Notes: a model not told the origin generated them from the letters alone. 64,000 nt of DNA from Sphingobacterium athyrii (GCF_003071065.1 NZ_QCXX01000002.1:864375-928374), one strand, 5' to 3'. Shown: positions 53,293 through 63,266, numbered from the stretch's first letter. A program made the numbers and translations.

Positions 53293-55212
53293 ATGAAACA
53301 ATCGAATTTTCTATGCAGAAATATCGGCGGATACTGCGTCTTTGCCATTATTTTATTGGTTTCAAGTTGTAAAAAGAGCTTTCTGGATGTTGTGCCTGAT
53401 AATGTAGCGACCATAGATCATGCCTTTGCAAATCGTGTTGAAGCAGAAAAATACCTATTCACCTGTTATTCTTATTTGCCTCGGGAGGGAAATCCCGATA
53501 TGAATCCAGGTTTTAATGGTGGGGATGAAACTTGGACTTATTGGCCCATGACACTTGATTATTTTTCTTTGGATTCCTATGAAATTGCCCGTGGCCTACA
53601 GACCAAAGTAAACCCAAAAATGAATTATTGGGATGGGTATGATAGCCGCCCTCTTTGGACCGGCATACGAAATTGTAATATTTTCCTGGAAAATTTAGAC
53701 AAAGTTGTTGATCTAGAGCCCTATGTAAAAGACCGGTGGGTAGCTGAAGTAAAATTTTTAAAAGCCTATTTTCATTGGTATTTATTCCGAATGTACGGGC
53801 CCATTCCGATTTTGGATAAGAATTTCTCCACAACGGCTACACCAGAGGAAGTAAAAGTTTATCGGCAGCCAGTGGATTCCGTGGTCAACTATATCGCTAA
53901 TTTAATTGATGAAGCCTCATTTGGCAATGCCAACGTCGGGTTGCCAACTAAAATTAATAATCGGTTTACTGAACTCGGTCGTGTGACTAAGGTTGCGGCA
54001 CTGTCAATCAAAGCAAGGTTGTTAGTTACCGCTGCGAGTCCATTGTTTAACGGGAATACCGATTATGTTAATTTAAAAAACAATGATGGAACGGTGCTTT
54101 TTAACCCTGTTTATGATGAAAAAAAATGGGTGAAAGCCACTGAGGCCTGTAAAAAAGCTATTGATATGGCATTAGCGTCAGATGTTGGGCTATACCGTTT
54201 TGTCCCAAAAGCCGGGACGGTAGATGAAGATACACAGATCGAAATGAACATCCGAAATGCTGTATGTGAAAAATGGAATAAAGAACTCATTTGGGGATCG
54301 ACTTCAGATGGAACACCGACTTACTGGCTACAGCTTTTCGCATGCCCCCAATTAGACCCCAATGAAATTAGCAGGGAGCTCAAAGGTAAATATGCCCCTA
54401 CACTGAAAATGGCTGAATTATTCTACTCCAAAAATGGTGTACCTATCGAAGAAGACAAAGATTGGGATTATGCAAACAGATATGAATTAAAAACGGTGAC
54501 AGCGCAGGACAAGGCTATGCAAGAAGGTTATCAGACTGTAGCACTGCATTTTGGACGTGAACCGCGATTTTATGCAGATATTGCTTTCGATGGCTCTAAA
54601 TGGCTGATGGCAAATAAAGAGTATCAGATCAAAAGCAAATCCGGTGAACATAGTGGCAAAAAACAGGCTCGAATGTATTCCGTTACAGGATATTATACAA
54701 AAAAGCTTGTGAATTGGAATTTGGTGGCAACCAAGACTTCAACTACGGTTGAATCGTATCCATGGCCGATCATGCGTCTGGCCGATCTTTATCTGCTTTA
54801 TGCGGAAGCATTAAATGAAACCGGGAATTCAAAAGAGGCTTTGCCCTACCTCAATCAAATCCGGGAGAGAGCGGGACTTAAATCTATAGAAGAATCATGG
54901 GCTACGCATTCAAAACGGCCCGATAAATACATGACCGTTGTGGGATTGCGAGACATTATCCATCGTGAACGGGGCATAGAAATGGCTTTTGAAGCTAGCC
55001 GGTTCTGGGATCTACGGAGATGGAAAACTGCCGCGAGAGCACTTAATGAACCTGTTTATGGTTGGAATATTACACAGGAAACAGTCGAGGAGTACAATAC
55101 GAGAGTGTTTTTATTTAACCAAGGATTTATCGCTCCACGTGATTATTTATGGCCTATCAATGATTATGCGCTGCAGATTAATCCCAAGCTTGTACAAAAT
55201 ATAGGTTGGTAA
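53293..55212 (+). CDS. RagB/SusD-family nutrient-binding lipoprotein
   Basis: 639 residues. The signal peptide has lipobox LVSSC with the lipid Cys at about residue 26. SusD_RagB features are ANRVEAEKYLFTCYSYLPREGN, KDRWVAEVKFLKAYFHWYLFRMYGPIPILDKNF, DLYLLYAEALNETGNSKEALPYLNQIRERAGL and the C-terminal DYLWPINDYALQINPKLVQNIGW. It is the surface glycan-binding partner of the SusC protein just upstream. Confidence 0.96.
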   Translation: MKQSNFLCRNIGGYCVFAIILLVSSCKKSFLDVVPDNVATIDHAFANRVEAEKYLFTCYSYLPREGNPDMNPGFNGGDETWTYWPMTLDYFSLDSYEIARGLQTKVNPKMNYWDGYDSRPLWTGIRNCNIFLENLDKVVDLEPYVKDRWVAEVKFLKAYFHWYLFRMYGPIPILDKNFSTTATPEEVKVYRQPVDSVVNYIANLIDEASFGNANVGLPTKINNRFTELGRVTKVAALSIKARLLVTAASPLFNGNTDYVNLKNNDGTVLFNPVYDEKKWVKATEACKKAIDMALASDVGLYRFVPKAGTVDEDTQIEMNIRNAVCEKWNKELIWGSTSDGTPTYWLQLFACPQLDPNEISRELKGKYAPTLKMAELFYSKNGVPIEEDKDWDYANRYELKTVTAQDKAMQEGYQTVALHFGREPRFYADIAFDGSKWLMANKEYQIKSKSGEHSGKKQARMYSVTGYYTKKLVNWNLVATKTSTTVESYPWPIMRLADLYLLYAEALNETGNSKEALPYLNQIRERAGLKSIEESWATHSKRPDKYMTVVGLRDIIHRERGIEMAFEASRFWDLRRWKTAARALNEPVYGWNITQETVEEYNTRVFLFNQGFIAPRDYLWPINDYALQINPKLVQNIGW

Positions 55213-55251
55213 ACAGTAAGTTGTTGAAATTCGACGTAAAATCTAATATTA

Positions 55252-56421
55252 ATGAAACAGATAATATATAAGTATTTAGGAGTGTTGCTTTTGCTGTCTA
55301 TGTATGCCTGCAAACAAGACGAAATGGGCCCTACCCAAAGCGACGGAATAGCACCTGATCCAGTCAGCAATGTGACTGTGAAAAATTTAAATGGTGCTGC
55401 TGAAATTACTTACGAGCTTCCCGAAGATCCGGATCTTCTTTATGTCAAAGCCGCATATACCGCAGCCAATGGTGAGGTTCGCGAGACAAAAGTGAGTAAA
55501 CACAAGAATACAGTGCTCGTAGAGGGTTTTGGCGATACGCGAGCATATGTTGTCAGCTTATTCGCTGTCGATAAAGGAGAAAATGCGTCAGCGGTAGTCA
55601 ATGTTACGGTCAACCCAAAGGAACCGCCGATGAAGCTGGTCAAGGAAACAATCACTGTCGTTCCCGATTTTGGAGGCGTGAATGTGAGCTATGAAAATGT
55701 TACCGCTGCAAACATGGCCATTGTTGTGTTAACCAATGATTCGTTGGGACAGTTTGTGCCGGTTAATACACACTATACCAATCTAAAGAAGAGCGTCTTT
55801 CCGACCAGAAACTTGAAGCCGGAAGAAGCTAAATTTGGATTTTTCGTACGCGACAGATGGGGTAATCTTTCAGATACATTGTATCTAAACTTGACACCGT
55901 ATTTCGAGACAAGGCTGGACCGTACAAAGATGAGGGGGCTTATGTTGCCAACAGATGCAGGACTGGATTACGGTGGGACAATGGCAGGGCTATTTGACGG
56001 AAGCGTTGGGGACGGTACATTTTACCATTCCAATGATGTTGCTAAAATGCCACAATGGTTTACATTTGATATGGGAGTAACCGCGAAATTGAGCCGTCTG
56101 GTCTATTTTATGCGACAAGCATACTATTATGGCTTACACAATCCACGTGAAGTAGAAGTCTGGGGTTCCAATGCCCCTTCGGCAGATGGAAGTTTTGATA
56201 ATTGGGTGCTACTGACAAAGCATATGCAGGTTAAACCATCGGGGCTGCCTGATGGACAGCTGTCACAGGCAGATCGGGAGGCGGCTGAGGCCGGTGAATC
56301 CATACCTATTCCCAGAGATGCCCCAAAAGTGCGCTATCTCAGGTTTAAGACATTGAGAAATTGGACAAATGGTACTTATGTCAATTTCAATGAACTGGAA
56401 GCCTGGGGAGATCCGAGATAA
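55252..56421 (+). CDS. DUF4959/DUF5000-like surface lipoprotein
   Basis: 389 residues with lipobox MYACKQ (Cys about residue 20). The N-terminal half is fibronectin-III-like (PDPVSNVTVKNLNGAAEITYELPEDPDLLYVKAAY), corresponding to DUF4959, and the last 150 residues form a discoidin-like domain (MPQWFTFDMGVTAKLSRLVYFM, EVEVWGSNAPSADGSFDNWVLL, VRYLRFKTL). It is probably a surface glycan-binding protein of the locus. The C-terminal half is homologous to that of the next gene. Confidence 0.85.
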   Translation: MKQIIYKYLGVLLLLSMYACKQDEMGPTQSDGIAPDPVSNVTVKNLNGAAEITYELPEDPDLLYVKAAYTAANGEVRETKVSKHKNTVLVEGFGDTRAYVVSLFAVDKGENASAVVNVTVNPKEPPMKLVKETITVVPDFGGVNVSYENVTAANMAIVVLTNDSLGQFVPVNTHYTNLKKSVFPTRNLKPEEAKFGFFVRDRWGNLSDTLYLNLTPYFETRLDRTKMRGLMLPTDAGLDYGGTMAGLFDGSVGDGTFYHSNDVAKMPQWFTFDMGVTAKLSRLVYFMRQAYYYGLHNPREVEVWGSNAPSADGSFDNWVLLTKHMQVKPSGLPDGQLSQADREAAEAGESIPIPRDAPKVRYLRFKTLRNWTNGTYVNFNELEAWGDPR

Positions 56422-56451
56422 CTAATAAATTATAACATAAAGCAGAACAAA

Positions 56452-57654
56452 ATGAAACTTAAATATATTGTTGAATGCTTGGCTTTTCTCTTATGTCTGG
56501 CTGTTTTTTCATCCTGTAGAAAAGGAGACGAGTATAAGAAATTTTTTGGTGACGGGGAACTTATTTATGCCAGTAGGGTGAATAAGGTTATTGTACATCC
56601 AGGAAACAGAAGGATACTGCTTTCCGCCATACTTTCAAATGATCCATTAGTGGCAAAAATTAAGGTTTTGTGGAATCAAGGCAAAGACTCCCTGGTGCAA
56701 AAGATAGTACGCGCCCCAGAGAATGATACCTTGGACTTGATGATCGACAATTTAGAGGAAGGCGGATATAATTTTGTCTTTTATACTTATGACAAAGAAA
56801 ATCACCCTTCTGTCGCATTGAATGTGTCGGGAGTTGTGTATGGCGAAAGTTACAGTAATTCACTGGTGAATAGAAGGGTAAAAGCTTTGAAATATGGTCC
56901 TAACGAAAATATTCTCCATTTCTCCTGGGCGAATCCCAACCTTGATGATGTTGGTGTCGAATTGCTGTACAAGCATAAAGACGGCAGTATACGGACAAAG
57001 ATGTTTCTGCCGAATAGCACTGATACAACCCTGTATGACTTCGATGCAAACACAAACTTTAGGTACAGGACATTATTTAAGCCTGATTCAAATGCAGTGG
57101 ATCTATTCACTGTCAATTATACCGAGATTATAGTCCCTGGATTCGAACGTGAGCTTGATAAATCCAAGTTTAATTTATATCTGCTTCCTACAGACGCTAC
57201 AACTGCGCATGGGTGGGTAATGCCCAATATGTGGGATGAAAAGTATGATAATGGATTTGCTACGATTAATCAGATGCCTCAATGGTTTACTTTTGATATT
57301 GGGCTCTCTGCATCACCGAGTAAATTCAAGATTTGGCAGGCTGCCGACAGGATCTATGAAAAAGAAAATATGCGAAAATTTGAAATTTGGGGCAGTGGCA
57401 ATCCCGCGGCGGATGGTAGCTGGGATAATTGGACAAAGTTGGCAAGCTGTGAATCGCGTAAACCATCAGGATTGCCCGGAATAGAAAAAAACGAGGTTGA
57501 TATTGCCTTTGCAAAGGCTGGCGAGGACTTTGTTCTGCCAGCTGATTTGCCAAGGGTAAGATATATCCGTATCAAAGTGCTTGAAACATGGGGTAAGGCT
57601 GGCTTTGTCACAATAGGAGAGCTGAATGTATATACAAAAGACAAGAATAAATAA
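56452..57654 (+). CDS. DUF4998-like surface lipoprotein, paralogous to the previous gene
   Basis: 400 residues with lipobox FSSCRK (Cys about residue 22). The first half (YASRVNKVIVHPGNRRILLSAILS, PSVALNVSGVVYGESY) is DUF4998-type; the C-terminal half (LPTDATTAHGWVMPNMWDEKY, MPQWFTFDIGLSASPSKFKIW, FEIWGSGNPAADGSWDNWTKL, VRYIRIKVLETWG) is a discoidin-like domain shared with the previous protein. It is probably on the cell surface and binds glycan; the ligand is unknown. It is the fourth gene of the locus. Confidence 0.85.
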   Translation: MKLKYIVECLAFLLCLAVFSSCRKGDEYKKFFGDGELIYASRVNKVIVHPGNRRILLSAILSNDPLVAKIKVLWNQGKDSLVQKIVRAPENDTLDLMIDNLEEGGYNFVFYTYDKENHPSVALNVSGVVYGESYSNSLVNRRVKALKYGPNENILHFSWANPNLDDVGVELLYKHKDGSIRTKMFLPNSTDTTLYDFDANTNFRYRTLFKPDSNAVDLFTVNYTEIIVPGFERELDKSKFNLYLLPTDATTAHGWVMPNMWDEKYDNGFATINQMPQWFTFDIGLSASPSKFKIWQAADRIYEKENMRKFEIWGSGNPAADGSWDNWTKLASCESRKPSGLPGIEKNEVDIAFAKAGEDFVLPADLPRVRYIRIKVLETWGKAGFVTIGELNVYTKDKNK

Positions 57655-57682
57655 GAGAGTTTAAACCAATTAATATTATAAG

Positions 57683-58990
57683 ATGCAAAAGAAAGTAAAA
57701 ATGTTAATGCTAGCGGGGCTATGCACTTTTGTCACGGGGCATACCTTGTATGGTCAAGACATGAAAACTGCAAGGAAGTCGGAGATAATTGCTGAAATTA
57801 AGTCCAAAGCAGACGCTGTGAAAATGAAAGCGGAACAACTGGTCCGGAATGGGTTTACAGCTGGCGATGGTTATGGCGAAGTATGGATAAGAGATTTGAA
57901 TACCTTCGTTACTGTGGCTAGCCGCGTAAACGATAAGGAATTGATCAAAAAACACCTGCTTACCTTCTTTCAATTCCAGCAACCAGATGGTGGTATCCTA
58001 GATGGCTACGTACCTGTAAAAAAAGGGGCGGTTCCTTATAATTATTACCATTCCGCACTGGCACCCGAATATGCAGGACATAAGAATACTGTAGAGACTG
58101 ATCAGGAAACTTCTCTAATACAGGCTGTCGCGAAGTACATTAGAAGTACTGGCGATAAAAGCATTTTGAAAGAAATGGTCGGTGGCGTTTCTGTACAGAA
58201 GGGACTTGAACGAGCAATGGACTTTCTCCTGACCAAACGTTTTAATGAAAAATACGGTTTGTTATGGGGTGCGACGACAGTGGATTGGGGGGACGTTCAA
58301 CCAGAGCACGATTGGGGGGTTGTTTTGGATGAAAATTCCCATCTTACACTGGATATCTACGACAACGCGATGTTTATTATCGCGATCGACGATTTTCTGG
58401 AAATTGCAGATCTGACTACTGTAGAGCAAAAACATTGGAAGGATATAAAAAGTAAGATCGCGAAGAATGTTCGTAAGCATCTCTGGGATAAAAAGAATGA
58501 AAAATTTTTACCGCATATTTATTTGAATGGTTCGCCGTTTCCGGACTCTTTTAATGAGTCTGAAATTTATTATCATGGTGGTACAGCCGTTGCTATAGAG
58601 GCGGGCTTATTGAGTAAGGCGGAAGTAAAGGTCGCTTATAAAAAAATGCAGGAGAATGTCAAAAAAGCCAATGCGGCTACTATTGGGCTTACGATTTACC
58701 CGGTATATCCGCAAGGTCTTTTTAAAAACGGTGGTATGGGGCCATATTCCTATCAAAACGGTGGCGACTGGACATGGTTCGGTGGGCGTATGATCTCACA
58801 ATTGATCCGTTACGGTCTTATCGCTGAGGCTTGTGAAGCTCTCGAACCGATGTTGGATCGAGTAATTAAAAATAATGGTTTTTATGAATGGTATACACCG
58901 GATAACAAACCTCAGGGATCGGCCAGTTTTAGAGGGGAGGCCGGTGTTTTGTGGACAGCGATTACAGATCTCGAACGAAAAAAGAATTAA
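57683..58990 (+). CDS. Secreted (alpha/alpha)6-barrel glycosidase-like protein
   Basis: 435 residues. A signal peptide (LMLAGLCTFVTGHTLYGQ) is followed by six-hairpin-type repeats: YGEVWIRDLNTFVTVASR with a W-x-RD motif, DGGILDGYVPV, NTVETDQETSLIQAVAKYIRST, YGLLWGATTVDWGDVQPEHDW, and SYQNGGDWTWFGGRMISQLIRYGL. Likely acidic catalytic residues are in VDWGDV and WTWFG, but I cannot name a GH family. It is the last gene of the SusC operon, 28 bases after the lipoprotein gene, and presumably degrades the imported or bound glycan. Confidence 0.8.
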   Translation: MQKKVKMLMLAGLCTFVTGHTLYGQDMKTARKSEIIAEIKSKADAVKMKAEQLVRNGFTAGDGYGEVWIRDLNTFVTVASRVNDKELIKKHLLTFFQFQQPDGGILDGYVPVKKGAVPYNYYHSALAPEYAGHKNTVETDQETSLIQAVAKYIRSTGDKSILKEMVGGVSVQKGLERAMDFLLTKRFNEKYGLLWGATTVDWGDVQPEHDWGVVLDENSHLTLDIYDNAMFIIAIDDFLEIADLTTVEQKHWKDIKSKIAKNVRKHLWDKKNEKFLPHIYLNGSPFPDSFNESEIYYHGGTAVAIEAGLLSKAEVKVAYKKMQENVKKANAATIGLTIYPVYPQGLFKNGGMGPYSYQNGGDWTWFGGRMISQLIRYGLIAEACEALEPMLDRVIKNNGFYEWYTPDNKPQGSASFRGEAGVLWTAITDLERKKN

Positions 58991-58994
58991 TAGT

Positions 58995-59046
58995 CCTATT
59001 CAAATAGAAAGTCCTGACAGAAGTTGGGACTTTCTGTTTGAATAGG
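58995..59046. terminator. Long hairpin after the utilisation locus
   Basis: Twenty bases at 58995-59014 pair with 59027-59046 with one mismatch around a 12-base loop. There is no T-run, but the stem is long and lies five bases after the last gene's stop. Confidence 0.7.
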
Positions 59047-59240
59047 GATTACCGCATGCTTGGGGGGGACCGTTTAAAACAGTAAGTGTCGTTTGATAAA
59101 ATTGCCTCAAAATTGAACGCCGAAATACGAATAGAAGTTAAACTTCAACGAATTTAAAATAGTCATGGGCGAATTGGAATTCAATAAGAGATTTGAAGAG
59201 ATTAGTTTTAATTTAGAGCGATAAATTATACGATAATATT

Positions 59241-59900
59241 ATGAATGCAAATTTATCTTATATTAAAAAGTTAACTGTTCTGGCAACAAAAACCTTATTT
59301 AAGTGCTATTTGTTAGCTATTCTGTCAACAGTATTGTACCTCATAGTCGGATACCTACTACTCAGAAGCAATGCAGATGGTGCCTTCTTTTCAATGAACG
59401 GCTCCGTACAGACCGTTGGAAAGTTCCTCTGGTTGACTGGATTGATCCTTTTACCGATACTTCTTTTCTTATTTAGCAATAAATATGTTTTCTCGACGGT
59501 GGCCGGTAAGGTAGTGGAGGAAAGACAGGATGATCTTATCATACCAGCATTGGACAAAGTACTATTGGTTTTTCAATCCAACCAGCCTGACCTCGTTCAA
59601 AATGCGGGTGATTATACTTTTGCGAAACTCAAGTTGATCAACGAAGTGAAAAACACAAAGATTGAAAATCCATGGATCAAGCGCATTGTGGTGTTTGGCT
59701 TGAACAAGATAAGCTTTGACAGCTTAGATCTCGACAATAATAATAACTTTTATGATATTGTGAAGTCCAAATTTATTGCTGTATTGGAAATGCTGACAGA
59801 GGCTGACAATAGACCTTTTTGGATCTGTATCGCTATTCAATGGCTGATTATTCTGTTTGTTTGGTTTGCTGGTTCGGATGCATCTTTGGTCAGCGGATAA
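59241..59900 (+). CDS. Hypothetical membrane protein
   Basis: 219 residues with three hydrophobic segments: FKCYLLAILSTVLYLIVGYLLL, VGKFLWLTGLILLPILLFLFSN and FWICIAIQWLIILFVWFAG. A soluble middle part of about 80 residues (IIPALDKVLLVFQSNQPDLVQNAGDYT) lies between the second and third. I recognise no family. It is the first of three forward genes whose products look membrane-related or exported. Confidence 0.65.
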   Translation: MNANLSYIKKLTVLATKTLFKCYLLAILSTVLYLIVGYLLLRSNADGAFFSMNGSVQTVGKFLWLTGLILLPILLFLFSNKYVFSTVAGKVVEERQDDLIIPALDKVLLVFQSNQPDLVQNAGDYTFAKLKLINEVKNTKIENPWIKRIVVFGLNKISFDSLDLDNNNNFYDIVKSKFIAVLEMLTEADNRPFWICIAIQWLIILFVWFAGSDASLVSG

Positions 59901-60022
59901 ATTGACTGTGAATGATATATAAAATGTTTTTAGCGAAAATAGGACATGGCAAAGTTGTTTGCCGAATCGGGCGGGAGTTCAATAAGAGGGAAGCGTTAAG
60001 TGTAAAAAAGTAAAATCGTATT

Positions 60023-60532
60023 ATGAATGAGATTATTATTGAATTTGATAATAAAAAGCGGCTGAAATTAGTATGCTTAGGAGTGGTGTTCACCGTGGCG
60101 GCGTTGGCCTTTGCTTACTATATTTTCTTTGTTGCTGAGAAAATAAGAATTGCTCACGGTACAATGATGTTAATGTTGGGATGTTTGGGAATCTATTTTA
60201 TAATTGTCGGTCTAAAAAGCTTATTTGACAAAGATCGGACTGGTCTTATTTTGAATTCGGATGGTATACATTTTAAGGGAACACCCTTGGGTAAAGCGAT
60301 AGGCTTAATAAAATGGAATGCGGTGCAGTCTGTATCGGAGGGAATTGCCCATCGTTCTCCATTTGTCTCTTTGAAATTGCAGAATCCTGAAGATCATATT
60401 CAAAATCTTTCATCGCAATTGCAACAATTTGTTATCAGCAATGGAATAGCCGTGACGGCCGATCAATTGGCTGTTGATTTCAATGAACTTAAAAGTCTGA
60501 TCGCAGATTACCACCAACGGTATCGCCAATAA
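60023..60532 (+). CDS. STM3941-like membrane protein
   Basis: 169 residues. Two transmembrane segments (LKLVCLGVVFTVAALAFAYYIFF and GTMMLMLGCLGIYFIIVGLKSL) are followed by a soluble domain with GLILNSDGIHFKGTPLGKAIGLIKWNAVQSV and PFVSLKLQNPE, the pattern of small STM3941-family proteins. Function unknown. It lies 60 bases before the DKNYY gene on the same strand. Confidence 0.68.
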   Translation: MNEIIIEFDNKKRLKLVCLGVVFTVAALAFAYYIFFVAEKIRIAHGTMMLMLGCLGIYFIIVGLKSLFDKDRTGLILNSDGIHFKGTPLGKAIGLIKWNAVQSVSEGIAHRSPFVSLKLQNPEDHIQNLSSQLQQFVISNGIAVTADQLAVDFNELKSLIADYHQRYRQ

Positions 60533-60591
60533 TGGATTGCTTGATTCGTCAATGCTGGGCAGTAATCTTGATAAAATAATAGCTTTAGAAA

Positions 60592-62100
60592 ATGAAAAAG
60601 GTAATTGCAATCATGTTATTCTTGCTGTTCGTCCAGGCTGCGCTGCGGGCAAGCGAATGTTATCATTATCATACAAAGACAACTTATAAAATTGTTCATG
60701 TAAAAGGTAGTCCTTTTTTAGAGATTACTGTTATGGATCCTAATGGTATTAGCATGGAGCATCAACGATGTATATCCATGTTGCAGGTAGGTAACGATGT
60801 GAAAATGATAAATCGAAATGGAGATAACATGCTTCTGATGGATGATGATGCTTACTATTTACTTGCGTCCGAATTCTCTGATGTTAATCAAGTAACGCCT
60901 GTAAAAATTGCAGATAGAAAAGATGTGCAGGCTACATTTGATGCAGATCTACTTTATATGCATGGAAAATGGTTTTCTTTTTCATTTGATCCATACGCAA
61001 AAAAAATAACCAAGACAGCAACCAAGTTGTTTCCTGACAAACCTATTGTACTCGCCCAATTCCAAAACCGTAGATACCTGCTCAAGGACGATAAACATAT
61101 CTATTGCTATGAGGGGACACAGCTAACCGCTGAAATAATAGAGGGGTTGAATCCTGCGACCATCCAATGCCTCAAACTAGAAAATAATGAGGATAAATAT
61201 TTGCTTACGGATGGGAATACTGCCTACATTTATGATGTCAGTATTTTTGAACAAATGGATGTTACCGAATCGCTTCTGAGTCTTGATCTGAAACGGCCGT
61301 TTACAGTTAAAGAGGTAGCCCGAAACTGGCTGAATTCCTTTGTTGATTTTAATGATGGAAATATCTGGTGCTATATTTCGGCGGGACTGGATTTGCAGGA
61401 CGGTACAACTGCTTACTTGTATCCAGTAAAAGCACGTTGGCTGAATGAGCAGCATGAATTTATCAATAAAGAAGGTAAGATATATTATAATGGCTGGGAT
61501 TTAATCAATGATCAGCCGCCAATGAACCTGAAAGCTGTTGCCCAGCCAAGGTTATTGGAGATTACTGCCTCAGGATTCTATTTTGATGGCACAGCTTTTT
61601 ATAAAGACCAAGATGGAGAGGGAACATTGGAGCCTGTTACCTGGCTCAATAAAGACAGCAAGTTTGTCAATGGAGTCTATTCCTACCAAAAAGGAATTCC
61701 CAATTTCTTTGATGATGGTAGGCAATTGGTATTTGATGATAATAATACCTTGGCGAAGAAAAGAACAATAGCACATCAGTCCGTTTTAAAAGATCTGAAA
61801 CTTGCCTACGCTTATGACGACAAATTGCTGATAGAAAATAAAGAGATCCCCAATAGTGCAGATCGGGAGAGCATGGAATTGCTCGGTTCTACAGTGGATG
61901 TCATTGAAGGTTGTGATGGTGGCAGGGGACAGATACCCGTGGTGATTGAATACAACTATTTTTTTCGCGATAAAAATCATATCTATGGTTACCACTCCGG
62001 TGATCAGGCATTGACACTGATTAAGACTGTCGTGCCTCATACCATAGAAAAAGATAATTACGAGCAGTTGAGGGAATTAAAGAAAAAAATGCTGGATTGA
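60592..62100 (+). CDS. Exported DKNYY-family protein
   Basis: 502 residues with a signal peptide (VIAIMLFLLFVQAALRASE). It contains scattered DKNYY-like repeats (FDGTAFYKDQDGEGTLEPV, NYFFRDKNHIYGYHSGDQAL, RYLLKDDKHIYCYEGT), in which short strands carry a charged pair followed by Asn/His and Tyr. These repeats are often seen in proteins from polymorphic toxin or surface loci. Cell envelope location is likely; function unknown. After its stop no long intact gene is present to the window end. Confidence 0.72.
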   Translation: MKKVIAIMLFLLFVQAALRASECYHYHTKTTYKIVHVKGSPFLEITVMDPNGISMEHQRCISMLQVGNDVKMINRNGDNMLLMDDDAYYLLASEFSDVNQVTPVKIADRKDVQATFDADLLYMHGKWFSFSFDPYAKKITKTATKLFPDKPIVLAQFQNRRYLLKDDKHIYCYEGTQLTAEIIEGLNPATIQCLKLENNEDKYLLTDGNTAYIYDVSIFEQMDVTESLLSLDLKRPFTVKEVARNWLNSFVDFNDGNIWCYISAGLDLQDGTTAYLYPVKARWLNEQHEFINKEGKIYYNGWDLINDQPPMNLKAVAQPRLLEITASGFYFDGTAFYKDQDGEGTLEPVTWLNKDSKFVNGVYSYQKGIPNFFDDGRQLVFDDNNTLAKKRTIAHQSVLKDLKLAYAYDDKLLIENKEIPNSADRESMELLGSTVDVIEGCDGGRGQIPVVIEYNYFFRDKNHIYGYHSGDQALTLIKTVVPHTIEKDNYEQLRELKKKMLD

Positions 62101-62774
62101 CGCATTGCCACTCTTATTCTTTATTTTGAAATGCCACCATTGCTAAATTGGTCTAGGATAGGTTGACTTCTTTAGGTTATCCAATTGTATTGACTTAAAA
62201 AAATTGGACGTTATTTATTCGAAGCCTATTTTAATTAAAAATTGCGAAATAAGAGCATTCATAATTTGAGTATAGGATATTCTAGAAGCTTTTTTACCCC
62301 GAGGATAAACGCGATAGCGTAGCAATGCAGTATTAGACAGTAACGGCAGGAAATTAAGGTAATAGAGGAAGTAGGACTTGGGTATGTCTGCTGTCAACCT
62401 TCGGGTAGTATATGGACTAGGTGGGGACCAAGTTAAGACCAAATTAACACCAAACTCGCCCTGTAGGCAGGTTCAGTGCACAGTGAGTCCACCTTGAGTC
62501 CACCTTTTAAGGTGCTTTCATGGTACGTGCACATTTTTTACAAGTCGGGAGCAGGGCGAGCATGGAGCGAACTTGCCCATAAGCTATTTACAACAAAGTC
62601 CCTTGAAAACTGCAATATTTATAATTGTCATTTTTACGCGAATTTGAAATTTATTAAAAATGAATAAAATGCTTGACATCAGGGTTTTGCCGTCGTATCT
62701 TTAGGTATGGGGATAAATGATAATGAATTTATCAGAGGCCAGCTTTGATTCTAGCTGCTTTTCGGCTATCCTAA
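62101..62774. other. Non-coding or decayed region
   Basis: There is no gene I can support. A reverse-strand frame at 62215-62442 and a forward frame at 62476-62667 have no family resemblance. An 11-bp tandem repeat, GAGTCCACCTT twice, lies at 62485-62506. Confidence 0.4.
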
Positions 62775-62876
62775 GGATATGGTGAACAGTATCTATCTAA
62801 TCTAGAAATATTTGTCTATGGATCTGATGATTGGGATTGTAGCTTTAGAGATTTCAAACTAAAAGATTTGAATTAA
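62775..62876 (+). pseudogene. Short fragment, probable C-terminus of an immunity-like protein
   Basis: A 33-residue open piece (GYGEQYLSNLEIFVYGSDDW then DCSFRDFKLKDLN) ends at TAA 62874-62876, with a stop directly before it. The acidic, aromatic composition is like small immunity proteins, but no family is recognised. Confidence 0.35.
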
Positions 62877-62982
62877 TGTCGCGTAGAGAAGGGCTAATGC
62901 TCTTGTGATATTGGATAATGAAATTAATCAAGCTTGAATGTTGTGGAAAACCTTAATTATATATTTTAAAGTAACATGAATT

Positions 62983-63245
62983 ATGATAAGATATTGGCTT
63001 ACATTTAACTTGGAAAATTTTGCTGATCCTCCTTTTGGGATTAAATTAGGTTGTGAAGTTACCGCATTATCTAAATACGATGCGTTAAAATAGTGGAAGA
63101 AAAGATCTTTTTTAACACAGCTATACCTCCGATATCTTCAATTATTGGTGATATTGACGTATCTAGTCTCGATGAAAATCATATTATCCCAAATATGTCA
63201 TCTCCTACTATGCGAGGAATTTGGTTCCCGTTAGGCTATCAATAG
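62983..63245 (+). pseudogene. Immunity-like small protein gene with a one-base frameshift
   Basis: The ATG at 62983 gives MIRYWLTFNLENFADPPFGI and continues KLGCEVTALSKYDALK to a stop at 63091. One frame over, KIVEEKIFFNTAIPPISSII, then GDIDVSSLDENHIIPNMSSPTMRGIWFPLGYQ, ends at 63243-63245. The two parts join as one protein of about 87 residues of a small family (YWLTF ... IPNM...RGIWFPLGY) seen beside toxin genes in Bacteroidota. One base is missing in the A-run around 63087-63090; this could be real decay or a sequencing error. Confidence 0.6.
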
Positions 63246-63266
63246 TTTGAAATTTTAACTTTTTTA

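Noticed and set aside
62215..62442. Reverse-strand frame of 75 codons after the DKNYY gene
   Set aside because: No motif or family resemblance and odd composition; it lies in a decayed region with other broken frames.
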